This document shows positions 18,663-33,800 of a stretch of DNA of 64,000 nt, piece by piece; position 1 is the first letter of the stretch; every line of letters begins with the position of its first letter. Origin of the DNA: CAMCXT01 sp040403315 (lineage in GTDB: Bacteria; Bacteroidota; Bacteroidia; M30B66); contig JBBAKX010000006.1 in NCBI GenBank assembly GCA_040403315.1, positions 124,001 to 188,000 of the forward strand. The letters are read 5' to 3'. The position numbers and the translations under genes are program-made. Below the pieces are notes generated by a model. The model made no database searches and had not been told where the DNA came from. It saw nothing but the letters and a program-made list of their open reading frames with translations.

Positions 18663-18884
18663 GGAAAACTCTATTATCCTAGGATTGGAAGCCTTTTTTA
18701 ATCTCCGTGTTAATAATCCATGAAATATACCTACCAATGAAGAAACATTTACAAAGTATACGCTAGTTCAGATCAACTATCTCCAATGAAACCCTCTGTC
18801 TACAAGAGTTTTACACCCTGCTTCATCGAGCGGATCTTCGTTGTCTAACGCCTTTTCAATGCCCTTTAATATATACCTAACACC

Positions 18885-21800
18885 ATGATATTAACCTCTA
18901 CCCCTACCGCTGCAGCATCTTACTTTAAATCGAGATCCAGTTTAAAATTGACACTATTGCCAAAGATGCTACTATTCCTGTTATTGCTTTTGGCAGGAAG
19001 TTCCTTTGCGGCGACTATAACTTCCACTACGGGTGGAGGAAACTGGAATGCAACCGGAACCTGGGTAGGCGGCGTTGTGCCGGTTGCGGGCGATGATGTT
19101 GTGATTGATGGTCCAGTAACTCTGAATCAGAATTCAGGAAATCTTTTAACCCTGACCATTAATGCCACCAAAACGCTGACGATGTCAGGAGCGTTTACCC
19201 TAGCGACCACTGGCAACATGACGGTGAATGGCAACTATGCAGGGGCGACTTCGGGAGTTGTAACGATTGGAGGCAATCTGACATTTGGAGGAACGACATT
19301 TACAATCGGTGCTTCTAATTTTAATGTTACGGGTACAACTTCTATTACAGCAGGAACATTTACGGACGGTACTACGGCAGGAACAAATGCTTTTACCGGA
19401 CTGGTAACAGTTTCGGGCGGTTCGTTAACAACAACGGGAACAAATACTTCCACATGGACCTTTTCCGGAGGGTTGACAAATGCCGGAACTGTTACATTTT
19501 CGGCAAATGTTCTTATGAACATGGGTGGAAACCTAACTAACAACGGCACCTTTTCAAAGACTGGAAACGGGGTTAATGTTTTCAGCAATACGACTTCTAT
19601 TGGTGGATCAAATGCAATTGCAATTGCCGGATTAACAACCTACAGCGGACCGACGACTTTCACAAATACGTCGATCGTAACGTTTTCAAATACACAGACA
19701 GTTAATGCTGCAGTTACTGTTAATAGCGGTTCAACTGTAGTATTGTCGGCTGGAAGCATCAATGTAGGAGCGGGCCAAACATTTACCAATAATGGAACTT
19801 TAACCGTTTCAGCTTCGAACATTACCCTCGCGACAACGTCGGTGGTTATCAATAACGGAACTACTTCTGTGGCGGGTAGTATTGCAATCACAGGTGGTGG
19901 GGTTTATACAAACAATGGAACGACTTCAGCTAATTTTATAAGCGGAACAACCGGCGCGTCTACTTTTACAAACGCGACCAATTCGATTCTTAACTTCAAT
20001 GGTGCAGTTGGATCATTAATGGCAACAGGTGTCCTAGATATTTCGGCATCCAACAATACCGTTAACTATACCTCCGCCGGAGCTCAGGGCATCAAGAATA
20101 TTGTCTATCAGAATCTTGGTACCGGAGGCACGGGCGTAAAAACGGCCCCCTCAGCGTTAACTGTAAACGGCAATCTAAATATTGTTGCTGGCTCTTCGCT
20201 TGCGGATGGTGGATTTACAATTACAGTAAATGGAAATGTAACCAACGGCGGGTCTCACACCGGCACCGGTAAAATATTACTGACTGCAGGTTCTTCAACA
20301 CATACACTTTCAACCACAGGCGGTGCACCGAACTTCGCCAACATCGAATTAAACGATGCGCTGGGTGCAACTTTCAGTGGAACATCAACTTCCACTGTTA
20401 TTAACGGAACACTTACTCTTACTTCGGGAGATCTGACCCTTGCCGCCTTTGGAGCTACTGGTTTGGTTATGAATTCGGCCTTTACCATTCCTTCGGGAAT
20501 AACAGTATCTAATACGAGTTCAACAGGAGCTAGAACTTTTAACGGTGTTATCACTGTTAATGGAACGTTCATCAATTCAGGTAATAGTCCATTTACGCTC
20601 GGAAACAGCCTTATTAACAACGGTACTTTTACCTCGGGATCAGGTATTTATACTGCTTCCGGGGCTGCAAGAACATTGAGCGGAACCAATGCGATCAGCT
20701 TTGACAACCTAGCAGTAACAGGAACCTGGACCAACAATAGTACTGCAGGATTGACTGTAAACGCGTCTTTGTCCGGAGCCGGAACACTCACCCAGGGAGT
20801 AAATTCAAACTTATATCTTGGAGGTGCTTCCAGTATCACAGGTTTAGTTGCGACTGCTATCCCAAACATGGTTTTCTACACTGGAAGCGCTACACAAACC
20901 GTGAAAGGGACGGCCTATTATAATTTAACAATCAATCCTTCTTCAGGGATCACAGCATCAACAGGAGCGGCCACAACCGTAAACAATGCCTTAACGATCT
21001 TAACAGGAACGTTCTCAAACGGAAGTAATTTTGCCTTAACAGTTGCTGGTACAACTACGATAAGCTCAGGCGCCACCTTTAATTCATCGAGTACTGGTGC
21101 AACAAACTTTTCAGATTTCACAAACAATGGAACCTGGAATCATTCATCTACCGGAACCCTAGGGATTTCAGGAAACTTTGATAACAGTGGCAGTTCGTTT
21201 ACAACAGGATCCGGGCTTTACACATTTAGTGGTGCAGCAAAGGCAATTTCCGGTACGTCGGTCACTACGATTTCAAACGCGGCAATGAGCGGTAGTTACA
21301 CAAACAGCAACACCGGTGGTTTAACTGTTGGGGCGCTAACGGTTCCTGTTGCAGGTTCGCTTACGTTGAATAACAATATTGCCATCACCACCTCTTTTGC
21401 ACAGAACGGTTCTTTGTTTACAAATGCATCTCAGGTTACAGGCGCCGGGACATTTACACTTGCAAATGCAGCTACCGCATTCTTATACATTGGTAATTCA
21501 GATGGTATCTCAACTTCAGGTGCAACTGGCTCAATTGTAAGCACTGGAACCAGAACTTTTAATACTACAGCGAATTTCATTTATAACGGAACAACAAGTC
21601 CGCAGATTACAGGTAGTGGTTTTGGCTCAGGAACTTCGCTCACGATCAACAATACAGCAGTTGGCGGCACAGTTCAGCAGACCAATACAGCAGTGACTGT
21701 TGCAGGAGCCTTAACATTAACGGCCGGAACATTTGAAGTTGGGGGCGTTAGTGCGGCCTCACCAAATACATTAACCATAAACGGTCCTGCCATCGGTGGC

Positions 21801-24800
21801 ACTCCAACGAACCTGATTACTACCAGCTTTTCGAACCTCGTTTTTGGAGGTGCATCTATTGGTGTTTCGATTCCTTCGAGCGTTACACAACTTAACGCTT
21901 TAACTTCCAATAATTCAAGTACCGCTGGAGTTTCTCTCAACAGCAACATTACACTGAACGGAACTGCCGCAGCCTTAACCCTAACCGGAAGAGTAGCCCT
22001 GGGTAGTTTTGATCTTTCGCTTGTATCTCCTACTTCTACAATTTCGGGAGGAAGTCTTACTGCGATGGTTGTGGCTGATGGTATTGGAGAGCTTAAGAAG
22101 ACTTTTGGAACATCAGGCTTTTCTGCATTTACTTATCCAGTTGGAGATGCCGTTTCAGCTTACGATTATTCACCTTTCAGAATTACGTTTACGACAAATT
22201 CAGTTAATCGAACCATTGGAGTAAGGGTTACTGATGCTATTCCACCTTCGAATGGTGCATCGGCAGATTATGCCACCCGATTCTGGACAACAACAGACGA
22301 TCAGGCTGGAGTCGGCACTTATGCCTATTCCTCAATAAGTGCAACCTATTCTACGGTTGTTACCTCTGACGTAAATGGTTCTACAGCAAACTATAAAATA
22401 AACAGGTTTGATGGATCAAACTGGTATGAATTTGCCTCATCTCTTGCAGCACCAACAGTAACGGCGGCAGGCAGCTTTAATGATATAAGCGGCACTTTAG
22501 GGGGAAATGTATTTGCAATCAGGAATAATCCGGCCCAAACATATACCTGGCTTCCAACTGCCGGAGTAACAGATTTTAATACTCCAGCAAACTGGTCACC
22601 TTCAAGGTTTACTGCGAATGTTAGCGACAGGCTTCAATTCAATTCAGGTGGAACCTCAATAGCTACTAATGTTCCAACCCAAACGGTTGCCCAGATCACT
22701 GTTTCAGGATCAACTAATATTTCACTACAGGCAGCAACTACCAACACATTATCTATCAACGGGGCAGCAGCAGCTACAAATTTAAGTGTAGAAGCATTAT
22801 CAACATTGCAGATAAGCACTTCTACAACAGGTAATTTAACCTTAAACTATGTAGCAACTGCCGGGCAATTAGGAGACGTTGCAGGGATAATGAACATCAA
22901 CCCTAATGGTTCATTTGTAACAACCAACAGCACAACAACATTTGCATCAGCCTCTCAACTTAATTACTTAAGAGATGGCGGTGCCTTGCCGGTTATTGCG
23001 TGGAACCCCGGATCTACACTAAATATTACAGGAATAGTTGCAACAAATCCAACAGGATTATCTGGCACGTTTGCGAACCTTGTCTGGAACAATGCAGGTC
23101 AGGCAGCTGCAACGGGAGCGATCTCTGCCGCAATAACGGTTTCGGGAAATCTTGCTGTAACAGCAGGTACACTCTTCGATAGCAACTTCCAGATAACAGG
23201 AAACGCAACAGGAACACTTTCTGTTGCTAACGGTGCAACATTGAGACTTGGTGTTGGAACAGGAACAAACTTCCCAACATTATTTACAACTGGTAATATT
23301 TCCCTTGGCACTACGTCAACTGTTAATTACAGTGCAACGGTAGCTCAGGCAATTTCAGCAGCGCCTTCATCCTATGGACACCTTACAATTTCGGGCGGTA
23401 ATACAAAAACTGTCGGTGCTGCCTTAACGGTTGCTGGAGATCTTACAATTGCTGCAGGAACGTTAGCTGATGCAGGATTTACAATCAATGTAAACGGGAA
23501 TGTTTCAAATGCCTCGGCACATTCAGGTGCGGGAAGAATTTTGTTGTCAGGTGGAGCAGCTTCACACATTGTAGCAACTTCTGGAGCTGCAACTTCGTTC
23601 GGGACAATAGAACTTAATGATGCCAATGGGGCTACTTTTAGCGGAACAGGTAGCGGTTTATCTACCATTGCCACCCTGACATTAACCGCAGGAAGTCCCT
23701 CGTTTGGTTCATTTACGAATGGTGTAGCAGTTACCAATGCTTTAACAATTCCGGTTGGAGTTACACTCGGAATTACGAGTGCAACTGGAAATAAAGCCTT
23801 CGGTGGAGACCTAACTATCAATGGCACTTTCGATAATACAGGAAATTCCACAGTTTCATTAGCAGGTAACCTTACCAATAATGGAACATTCACTTCAGGA
23901 ACAGGTGTTTACACAGCAAGCGGTGCTGCGAGATTACTTAACGGTACTAATGCAAGTTTCTTTGCGAACCTTGCAATAACGGGCTCATACACTAATGTTA
24001 ATAGTGTTGGTGTTACAGTAATCACAGCGCTAACAGGAGCGGGATCACTGACACAGGGCGTTAATTCAACACTGACACTAGGAGGCACATATCCAATAAC
24101 CACCTTAACAGCTACGGCTGTTCCCAATACAGTAATTTATAATGGTACTGGTCCTCAAACGATTAAAGCAATTGCTTATAACAACTTAACTATTAATCCT
24201 TCGATTGGTGTTACTGTTTCAAGTGGTGCAAACCTTACCGTAAACAATGCTTTATTGGTTTCAACCGGAACCTTTGCAACTTCCGGAGCCTTTATTCAGA
24301 CGGTTTCAGGAGCGACTAACATCCAGTCTGGTGCTTCATATAACGCAGTATCTACAGGTATAACTAATTTTTCAGACTTCACTAACAACGGAACATGGAA
24401 TCATTCGTCAGCCGGCACAATTGGATTTTCCGGGAACTTCGATAACAGCGGCACATCCTTTACATCAGGTACCGGGCTTTACACCTTTAGTGGTGCTGCA
24501 AAAGCGATTTTGGGTGCTTCGGCCACTACAATTTCAAATGCATCGATAAGCGGAAGCTACACCAACAGCAATACGGGCGGTCTTTCTGTTGGAGCTTTAA
24601 ATGTTCCAATTGCAGGTTCACTAATGTTGAATAATAATCTTGCGATCAATACTTCGTTTGCACAAAACGGAACGCTTACAACAGGCACATCACAGGTAAC
24701 AGGAGCAGGTACATTTACCCTTGCATCTGCCGCAACGGCATTCCTTAATATCGGTCATGTTGATGGTATTTCCGCTACAGGAGGTATTACGGGAGCAATC

Positions 24801-27800
24801 GTTGTTGCCGGAACAAAAACTTATGGAGCAGCTGCGAACTATACCTATAATGGCACAGCCGCACCACAGGTTACTGGAAATGGACTTACTACTGCGGGAA
24901 CGTTAACAATTAACAATACAGCTGGAAGCGGAACCGTTCAGCAAACCAATACTTCAGTTACTTCAACGGGTTTATTAACTCTTACTGCCGGAACGTATGA
25001 GGTTGGTGGGATCTCCGGAACTCCAAATACATTGGTATTAAGCGGACCAGCAATCGCAGGAACTCCAACGAACCTTATAACGACGAGCTTTTCAAACTTA
25101 AGCTTTACTGGAGCATCTGCAGGTGTTAGCATTCCGTCAAGCGTAACACAACTAAACGCACTTACAGCCAACAATACCAATGCGACAGGTCTTTCGCTCA
25201 ACAGCAACATTACCCTGAACGCAACAGGTACAGCATTAACGCTTACTTCTTGTTTGTTAAATCTCGGTTCAAATGATTTGACATTATCTGCAGGTTCAAC
25301 CGTTAGTGGAACACCATCGGCGACCAATATGGTTGACGCTGATGGAAGTGGTCAACTAAAAAAGGTTTTCTCAATCGGTGCATCAACGTTTATTTTCCCA
25401 GTGGGTGACGCAACATCAGGCAGCGATTATTCACCGTTTGCTCTCACTTTCACAGCAAATTCGGTTACACGAACAATTGGTGTGAATGTAACGGATGGAA
25501 CTCCGCCTACAAACGGTGCTATTACAGATTTTGTCAGCAGATTCTGGACTGTTTCGGATAATCAGGCAGGCATTGGAACCTATTCCTATAATCCTATTTC
25601 CTTTACATACAATGCAACAGCAGGAGACGTAAACGGAACTGTCGCTAATTACAGAGTGAACCGTTTCGACGGAAGCTCATGGTATCAGCTAAATTCAACG
25701 GTTGCATCCCCTACTGTTTCTACATCTGCAAGTTATGATCAAATCAGCGGAACGCTTGGAGGAAATGTATTTGCCATCCGCAACAACCCACCAACGGTTT
25801 ACACTTGGTTACCTACCACAGGCACTGCTGATTTCAATACTGCATCGAACTGGTCACCATCAAGGATTACAACGTCAAATACAGACAAACTTTCATTTAG
25901 TTCGGGAGGAACATCAATAGCTACCAACGTTCCAACGCAAACGGTTAATCAACTTACCGTTAGCGGGAATACTAACATCAGCCTTGAGGCCGGTTCAACC
26001 AACACATTGACGATCAATGGTGCGACTGCCACTACTAATTTAAGTGTGGCAAGCGGTTCAACACTGCAAGTAAGTACTGCATCGTTAGGAACATTGACTT
26101 TGAATTATGGAGCTACTACATCTCAGATTGGTAACGTAGTAGGTACAATGATTATTAATTCAAACGGTACTTTCGTTACAACAAACAGCATAACAACGTT
26201 TGCTTCCGGTTCTGATTATACGCATGCCAAAGACGGAGGGGCGATTCCGGTAATATCATGGAACGCGAATGCAACACTTAATATAACCGGCATAACTTCT
26301 ACCAATATCACCGGCGGTTTAACGGGTACTTTCGGAAACCTTACCTGGGACAATTCGGCCCAGACAGCGACCGGTGCTATTAATGGTGTAATAACGGTAG
26401 CAGGTAACCTGAGTGTTCTTAACGGAACTTTGTTCGATAACGGAAACCAGATAACAGGAAACGCAACAGGAACATTGTCTGTTGCTGATGGAGCAACACT
26501 TAGAATTGGTGCCGCTGCTGTTACCATCTTCCCAACATTGTTTACTACTGGTAATATTTCCCTGGCAACAGCCTCAACGGTAAACTACAATTCGACACCT
26601 GCTCAAACTATTTCTGCAGCACCAGTTTATGGAAACCTGGTTTTCACTGGCGCGGGAACTAAAACTGCAGGTGGCGCCTTTACTGTTGGAGGCGACCTGT
26701 CAATTACAATCGGAACATTTGCTGATGCCGGCAACACGATAACAGTAAACGGTAACGTAACCAATGCTGGAACGCATTCAGGAGCCGGAAAAATCCTTCT
26801 GGCCGGAGGGCTTGGAATTCACAGTTTAAATGGTGTTACCTCTACCTATGGAAACCTAGAACTTCAAGACGCTAGTACATTTAACGGAACAACCACAACA
26901 GTAACAGGAACAACACTGGTAAATGGAATTGGAACCATTTCTTCCGGATCTACTGTTACTTTAACAGGCAATGTTACAATCGGCGCTAACTATACTTTAG
27001 CAAATAACGGTACTGCAACTATTGCGGGGATTTTAACAGGTTCAAATGCGGTTTCATCCTTTACGGCAGGAACAGGATCGACACTAAATTATTCGAACGG
27101 AACCGTTCCTATGGCATCGGGTCAGTTTAATGTTTCAGCAAACAACTCAAACGTAAATTATACAGGCGGAACGCAGACTGTGCGGGCTTCGGTATATCAC
27201 AACATTTCTTTCACTGCGGTAGGCGTTAAGACGGTTCCGGATATCACTATCAATGGAAGCTTTGTCCGCACCGGCGGAACATTTACTTGGTCAGGAACAG
27301 CACTTACTTTTGAAACATCAAGTGCAGCAACGATTACAATCGGAACCGCAACTGCAATTATTTTCCCTGATATTATTGTTAATAAGCTTGGCGGAGGAAC
27401 ATTAACACTTGTTCCAACACCAACCACTACAACAGTGGCTAATCTGGCCATTACTGCAGGATCATTTTCGGTGGGTTCTACTGCAACATCCATTATAGTT
27501 AACGGAAATCTTTCCGGTGTTGGAACACTTGACGTTTCGGGAGCCAACCATACATTAACATTGAACGGTTCAACCAATGCTGTGAGTAATTTCCTTACAG
27601 CGGGTGCCGGTGTTGGTACTGTAATTTACAATGGTTCAACCAATCAGACAATGATTGCTTCTGCCAACTACAGAAATGTTACAGTTCAGGGAATAGGAAT
27701 TAAGAGCCTTACAGGTAGCATTACAATTGACGGGGTATTGAATTTTAATGCCAACGTTCTTATTAGCCTTGGTGGAGCAGATCTTCGCCTTAAATCAACA

Positions 27801-30800
27801 GCAACACTTGTTGGGACGTTCAGTGCTTCCAGAATGATTGTTACGGACGGATCAGGAGCATTTATTAAAGAAGGAACAACTACTGCCGACTTCACCTCCG
27901 ACATTCCTTCAGGAATTTATCCACTTGGAAATTCTGGTGGATTGTATACGCCATTTACGCTTTCTGCACTTAACGCAAGTTACACAGGTACTGCTTCCAT
28001 CGCAATCAAAGCGGTTCCGGCTCGTCAGCCCAATGTTCCTTACTATAACAACGCCCTTATCAAATTCTGGGATATTGTTACCGCAAACATGACCATAACG
28101 TCTGCAAATGCGTCTTTCACGTTCGCCGCCGTAGAAGTTACCGGATCTGTTTTATTGTATGAACCACGTGTGTGGAACGGCACAACGCTTTCAACAGTGG
28201 CGGGCGCTTCGGCTCCATCTTCAAACCCATTCAGCACCATTGGAACTACTTTCTTAAATGGTCAATGGACTGCAATCGACCCTACGATCAGGACTTCGTT
28301 TTTCACCTATCAGTCGGGCGATTGGGCCAACTTAAACACATGGACTACAGATCCATCAGGAACAACGCTTGTAAATTCGATAATTCCTGGTCCGGGAGAC
28401 CAAGTGGTTGTGCTTCCAGGCAGAACATTAACAACAGCAATTGCCAGAACTGTAGGAACATTTACAGTTCAAAGCGGCGGTATTCTTGATCTTGCAAACA
28501 CATCAGGGCATAACCTTGGAGTTATTGCGGGGGAAGGACTGATCAGGCTTTCTTCGGTTAGTCTTCCAGCCGGAACATGGACCAGCTTCGTTGCTGCCAC
28601 TGGTGGAACTGTTGAATACTACGATCTTCCGGCCGGACCAAACGTACTTTCAGCAACCCAAGCAACCTATAATAATCTCCTTTTCACTAACAGCAGCGCA
28701 ACCAATTACACCGCTGTAACCAATTCAAACTTTACCACGAATGGAGATGTTACATTTTCGACATCTGGAAGTGGACAGGTTATCTTCCAAATAGGAAATG
28801 CTGCTGGTACGTGGAATAACAATTTCAACAAAAATGTAACAATCGGTGCGGGATGTACTGTTGGTGTGAGCAGCTACAATGCAGCCCATGCGATTAACCT
28901 TGCAGGCAATCTTGTTGTTGACGGAACATTAACTCTTACCAACGGAGCGGCGAATGTTACAACAACCCTTGGAACTGCAACGATTCGGTTTACAGGATCT
29001 ACTGTAAATACAACGGCGACATTTAATGCAGGTAGTTCAACCAAGTTTTACAATCTGTTTGTTACAAAGAGCGATGGTTATGAGCTTTATATGAGTTCAG
29101 CAACTGGAGTTACTCCACTTTTCCATGGCATAGGAGCTACTATTGACGTAACCCTTGGAACGATAAGACTTGGAGCCAATATTTCCGTTCCCGTATTATT
29201 AGCTAATGGAGGTAATTATGATCTTGGGTCTGCTGGAGTGCTTCCTGTTTTTTGGATTGATGGCGCAAACGTAACCTTTGCTGGTACCGGAGGGGCACTT
29301 GTTCCATACGGAACGTTGAAAATTACTGCAGGAAGTTTTACAAATACAACTGGTCAGGCATCGGTAGTGCTCCGTGAATCAGGATTATTCCAGATAGATG
29401 GCGGTACTGCAACTATGGCGTTGGTTAGAACTTCCACTACAGCAGTAACACACCGCGGTTCGTTTGTAATGTCGGGAGGAACGCTGAATCTTTTAGGAAA
29501 TAATGGTAACGAGCAGAATTATTATTCTGTATTCTCACTGCCATATCCTGAAAACGTATTCAAAATGTCGGGCGGGACTATTAACATAACCCGCGCTACA
29601 CTTGGATCAATTACGCCAAATGGTGGAATAATGATCGCTTCCGCCACAGCTAATTATGATGTTACGGGAGGTATTATAAATGTTAATACTACTGGAAACA
29701 TTCATTTTGATATAAGTTCAACAGCAGCTTTTTATGATTTGAACATCGGCAGAGCGACTGCAGGTACCGGCCAGGTTCGTCTAAATCCGATCAACTGGTC
29801 TTATGATGGCTCTGCAGGAAACACTGCTACCCTTCCTGCAAGTCGCATAAGGGTTCTAAATAACCTGGTTATACAAACAGCCAGCTCTCCAGTCTTTAAT
29901 GCTGTTGGAAATAATGTAGTTGTTGGAGGAAACTTCACGATAAATACCGGTGCGACTTTTACCACAGGAGCAAATACACTCGTGTTTAATGGAACAGGAG
30001 CTCAATCATTCGCTGTTAGTGGCACAATTACAGCCCCGGGACTCAACAATCTTACGATTAACAAAACAGGAGGAAGTACTCTTACCCTTAACGGATCTTC
30101 CGCAACGATATCGGCTGCAGGTGCATTGACGCTAACTGCAGGGATACTTGCTGATAACGGCAAAACTTTGAATGTTGGAGGGAATGTAATTAATAACGGA
30201 AGTCATACAGGCTCAGGAAAGATAAGCCTAAATGGAACCGTGGCACAATCCATGGGCGGAGCAGGCGCAGGTACATTTACTAATCTTGAAATTGCCGGTG
30301 GTTCTGCAGATGTTACTGCAACCAATACAGTTCGCATTAACGGTAACCTTACACTTGCGACCAACAGGATATTTAACATTGCAATTTACAAGCTGATATT
30401 ACAGGCAAACTCTGCAATTTCTGGAACTTTCAGCTCGTCAAGATTCATTAAAACGGACGGTTTCCTTTCCGATGGAGGTATCGTGAAGCCATTTAACTCA
30501 ACGTCGGCATTTGTATTCCCTTTTGGAACTGGAACTAATTATACGCCTGCAACGATTCAGTTCATCTCAACTCCAACAACGTGGGGAACGCTAGACGTTC
30601 GTCCTGTTGCAGCTGCTCAGCTTTATGTGACGGATCCGGATGTTTTAAGCTACTACTGGAAAACCCGCCAGACAGGATTTACCGGTGTTCCGGCAGGATC
30701 TGTAGACCTCTTTTTTAATTACGGAAATCTTGCAGACAACACTTCTTATATTCCTGGGTATTATAACTATTCTACCATTTCATTCACAAGTATTAACAAT

Positions 30801-33800
30801 GTGAATGAGGTGATAGAAGCATCGAATGATATTCGTTTTGATAACGTTAGCTACTTTGACGGAGATTTTACTGCCGGTGTTCCTGCTGCGTTTAGCACTG
30901 TAATTCCTTATTATAGTCGTTCGAACGGTAGCTGGGATGTGGCGGCAACATGGTCAAATACAGGGCATGGAGGTCCGGCATCAGCTACCATCCCTACTGC
31001 TTCAAGACCGGTTTTAATAGGTGATGGAACTACTTACTTCCATAGTATTACAGTACCAAATAATAATACGCTTGCAGGTTCTCTCATTGTTGATGCGGGT
31101 TCTACTTTAGACGTAGGAACAACTACTGGTAATAATTTTGGGGCGTTACCTTACTCAACAGCTGGAGGAGCAGGAACGATAAGGGTTTCTTCTGCTGTTG
31201 CGACTGCAGAATTCCCAGCGGGTGATTTTGGATTATTTTTCACGGATGAGGGAGGCACGGCAGAATATTACACTTCCGGAAGCTCTTTTACTCTTCCACT
31301 TTTAACTGCTGCCCCAACAAGTGCGCAGATAAGGTCTTACCGAAACCTGAACTTCACTTCTCAGGCGGGACTAACCATCACTACACCTGATCGTGATCTC
31401 GATATCTATGAAAATGTAATTGTTGGCGGAAATGCAGCTGGTATTACAAAATTTAATGATGTTTCAGCGCGGACATTTACAATTGATGGAAATCTGACGG
31501 TTAACTCAATACTGCGGTTTAAAAACACGACCAACCAGAGCCTGATCACTTTGGGGAATATTACCGTAAGCTCCACTGGAACATTTAATGTTGAAAATAC
31601 CGGAGCTGCAGCCCATACGATCCAGCTTCTAGGGAACCTGACCAATAATGGAACTGTTGCATTTAATCAGGCAAGTGATGTAAACGTGGTATTTGAAGGA
31701 ACAACAAATCAGTCACTTACAGGCTCCAACGGTTCCGCGGTAACAGGTTTAAACAATGTGACCGTTAATATGGGAACAGACATAAGCCTCGTTCTTGATG
31801 TAAATGTTGCCGGCACATTGACTGCCCCTACCAATAACTGGCTTAACCTGCAAAATGGAACTTTCCGTTTGTCGAAGGCTGCCACGTTAACCCTAAATGA
31901 TCAGGCAAGTAGTTTCCTTGTGCCTCAAACATCTGCTATTTCAATTAATCAGGCATCCGCTGTAATAAATGCAGGTTTTGCTGCAAATGACGCTTCTGAC
32001 TTTATATTGGCAGGAAAGCTTGAATTGTTGGCGGGTACGATGAACGTTGGTAACGCCGCAAATAATAACCACAACGACCTTGAGTATGCGCCTACCAATC
32101 TTCCTGAAATTTACCTTGAAGGAAACAGCCAGCTAAATGTAAACGGACAGATCCGACGTAGCGTTAGCGTATTGCTTGGAACTTTGAAGTATACACAGAA
32201 GGATAATAGCGTTACGCTTGTTAGCGGGAAAAATCCTGGTGCTAGCCCTAACTTCAATCACAACCGTGCTAAATTTGAGATAGCGAATTCAGGAAGTCAG
32301 TTTAATATGAGTGATAATTCACTGCTCATAATCGACCGGAACGGACTTGCAAGCGGCATTTATGGAGACTTTTTACTTGAGCCTACAACTTCGAGCATTA
32401 CAGGCGGTGAAATCAGGTTCGGTACTTCGCTAACTCCTGCTACAGCCGGACAGAATTTCTTTACAATTACCTCAAACGTGCCGCTTTGGAACGTTACGGT
32501 TGATGGAACTACTTCTATCAAAAGCGTTCAACTTCTCAACACTCCGATCACGATTCAGAAGACATTTGCTATCCGAGGCAATTCAATTTTCAATACGAAT
32601 TCGCTGAACGTTACACTTTCAGGAGATTTTATCAATGAGAACACAACAAATACCGCAGGATTAAACGTTGGAGGTTTCCGTACAATCAGCAGCGCACAGT
32701 TAACAACCTTTAACGGCTCAACTGCTAGTCAGTCGCTGAACGGCGTTTCGGGTAATGTTACCAATTTTGCGAATCTTACATTTAATAATACGTTTGTCGG
32801 CGGCGCATTTAACTATGCATCGAATACAAACGTCCGTGTAAATGGAAACCTACGCACACTGGCAGGCGCAGTTAATGCAAATGCTAACAATATTGTGGTT
32901 ACTGGTGATGTTGAAAATAATGTAGCCGTTTCAAATACCGGCGCAGGTTATCTTGAAATGGCGGGTACTTCTACACAGGAGCTTTCGGGGAATGGTAGCG
33001 GAACTTATGTAAACCTAAGAGTGAACAACGCCGCTGGAATCGAAACCATCGTACCTGTTTCACTGTCGGGTATCCTTAATTTCTTAGCCGGGCAGTTCTA
33101 TATCAATAACCAATTGTTTACGTTAACCGAAACTGCTAGCACATCAGGAACTTTCAGCCAGCTCAGAATGATCCGTACAAACGGTGTATTAAGTGATGCA
33201 GGAGTTATTAAGCGCTTCCCTGCATCTGCGTCCGCTGCTTTCACTTTTCCAATTGGTACTACGCTAAAGTATACGCCTGCTGTAATTACTGTCGTATCCA
33301 ATTCTGCTTTGGGGACTGTAACAGTAAAACCTGTTAATACAAGGCATCCGGCTACTACCGATCCATTGGATAAGGAGCTTACTTACTACTGGAATACAAC
33401 TGCAACCGGATTTAGTGGTGGCGCAACTTTCAATCAGCAATACACTTACATGAGCTCCGACGCGATAAACGGGAACGAAAACGTTTATGTAGGCGGAAGA
33501 TTCTTTGGAAGTGTATGGGTACCACAATATGGTATTGCTGGCGCTGTAAATTCAGCTACAAATACGATCACACTCAATGGAGTGAATTATTTGAATGGTA
33601 ATTATACCGCTGGTGAAACAACAGAATTCGATCAGTTGCTTGTTTATTACAGCAGAAATGCAACTTTGGGTGGAAACTGGAACGACGTGAACGCATGGTC
33701 AACAGATCAGATTCTTCAACACGCTGGTGCCGCGAGTCTCTCTCCTCCGAATTTTAATCAGATCATCATTGCCAGCGGGCACACGATTACTTCGGTTGCG

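Larger units (their letters stand above)
18109..18884. other. 776-bp non-coding leader before the giant gene, rich in palindromes
   Basis: No convincing gene lies here; short open frames on both strands (for example 18147-18410 plus and 18230-18451 minus) have no signal, motif or promoter. The stretch contains a -7 box at 18530-18537, the palindrome GGGAATATATTCCC at 18614-18627, an 11-bp hairpin at 18635-18662, and 10-bp palindromes CCTTCGAAGG (18553-18562) and ATCCTAGGAT (18676-18685). If the -7 box is used, the transcript of the giant gene carries a leader of about 340 nt. Confidence 0.5.

Noticed and set aside
20170..26830. Regular repeats that could be taken for a CRISPR array or insertion element.
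   Set aside because: The repeat unit is 3.26 kb, in frame and coding; there are no short identical repeats with spacers and no transposase.
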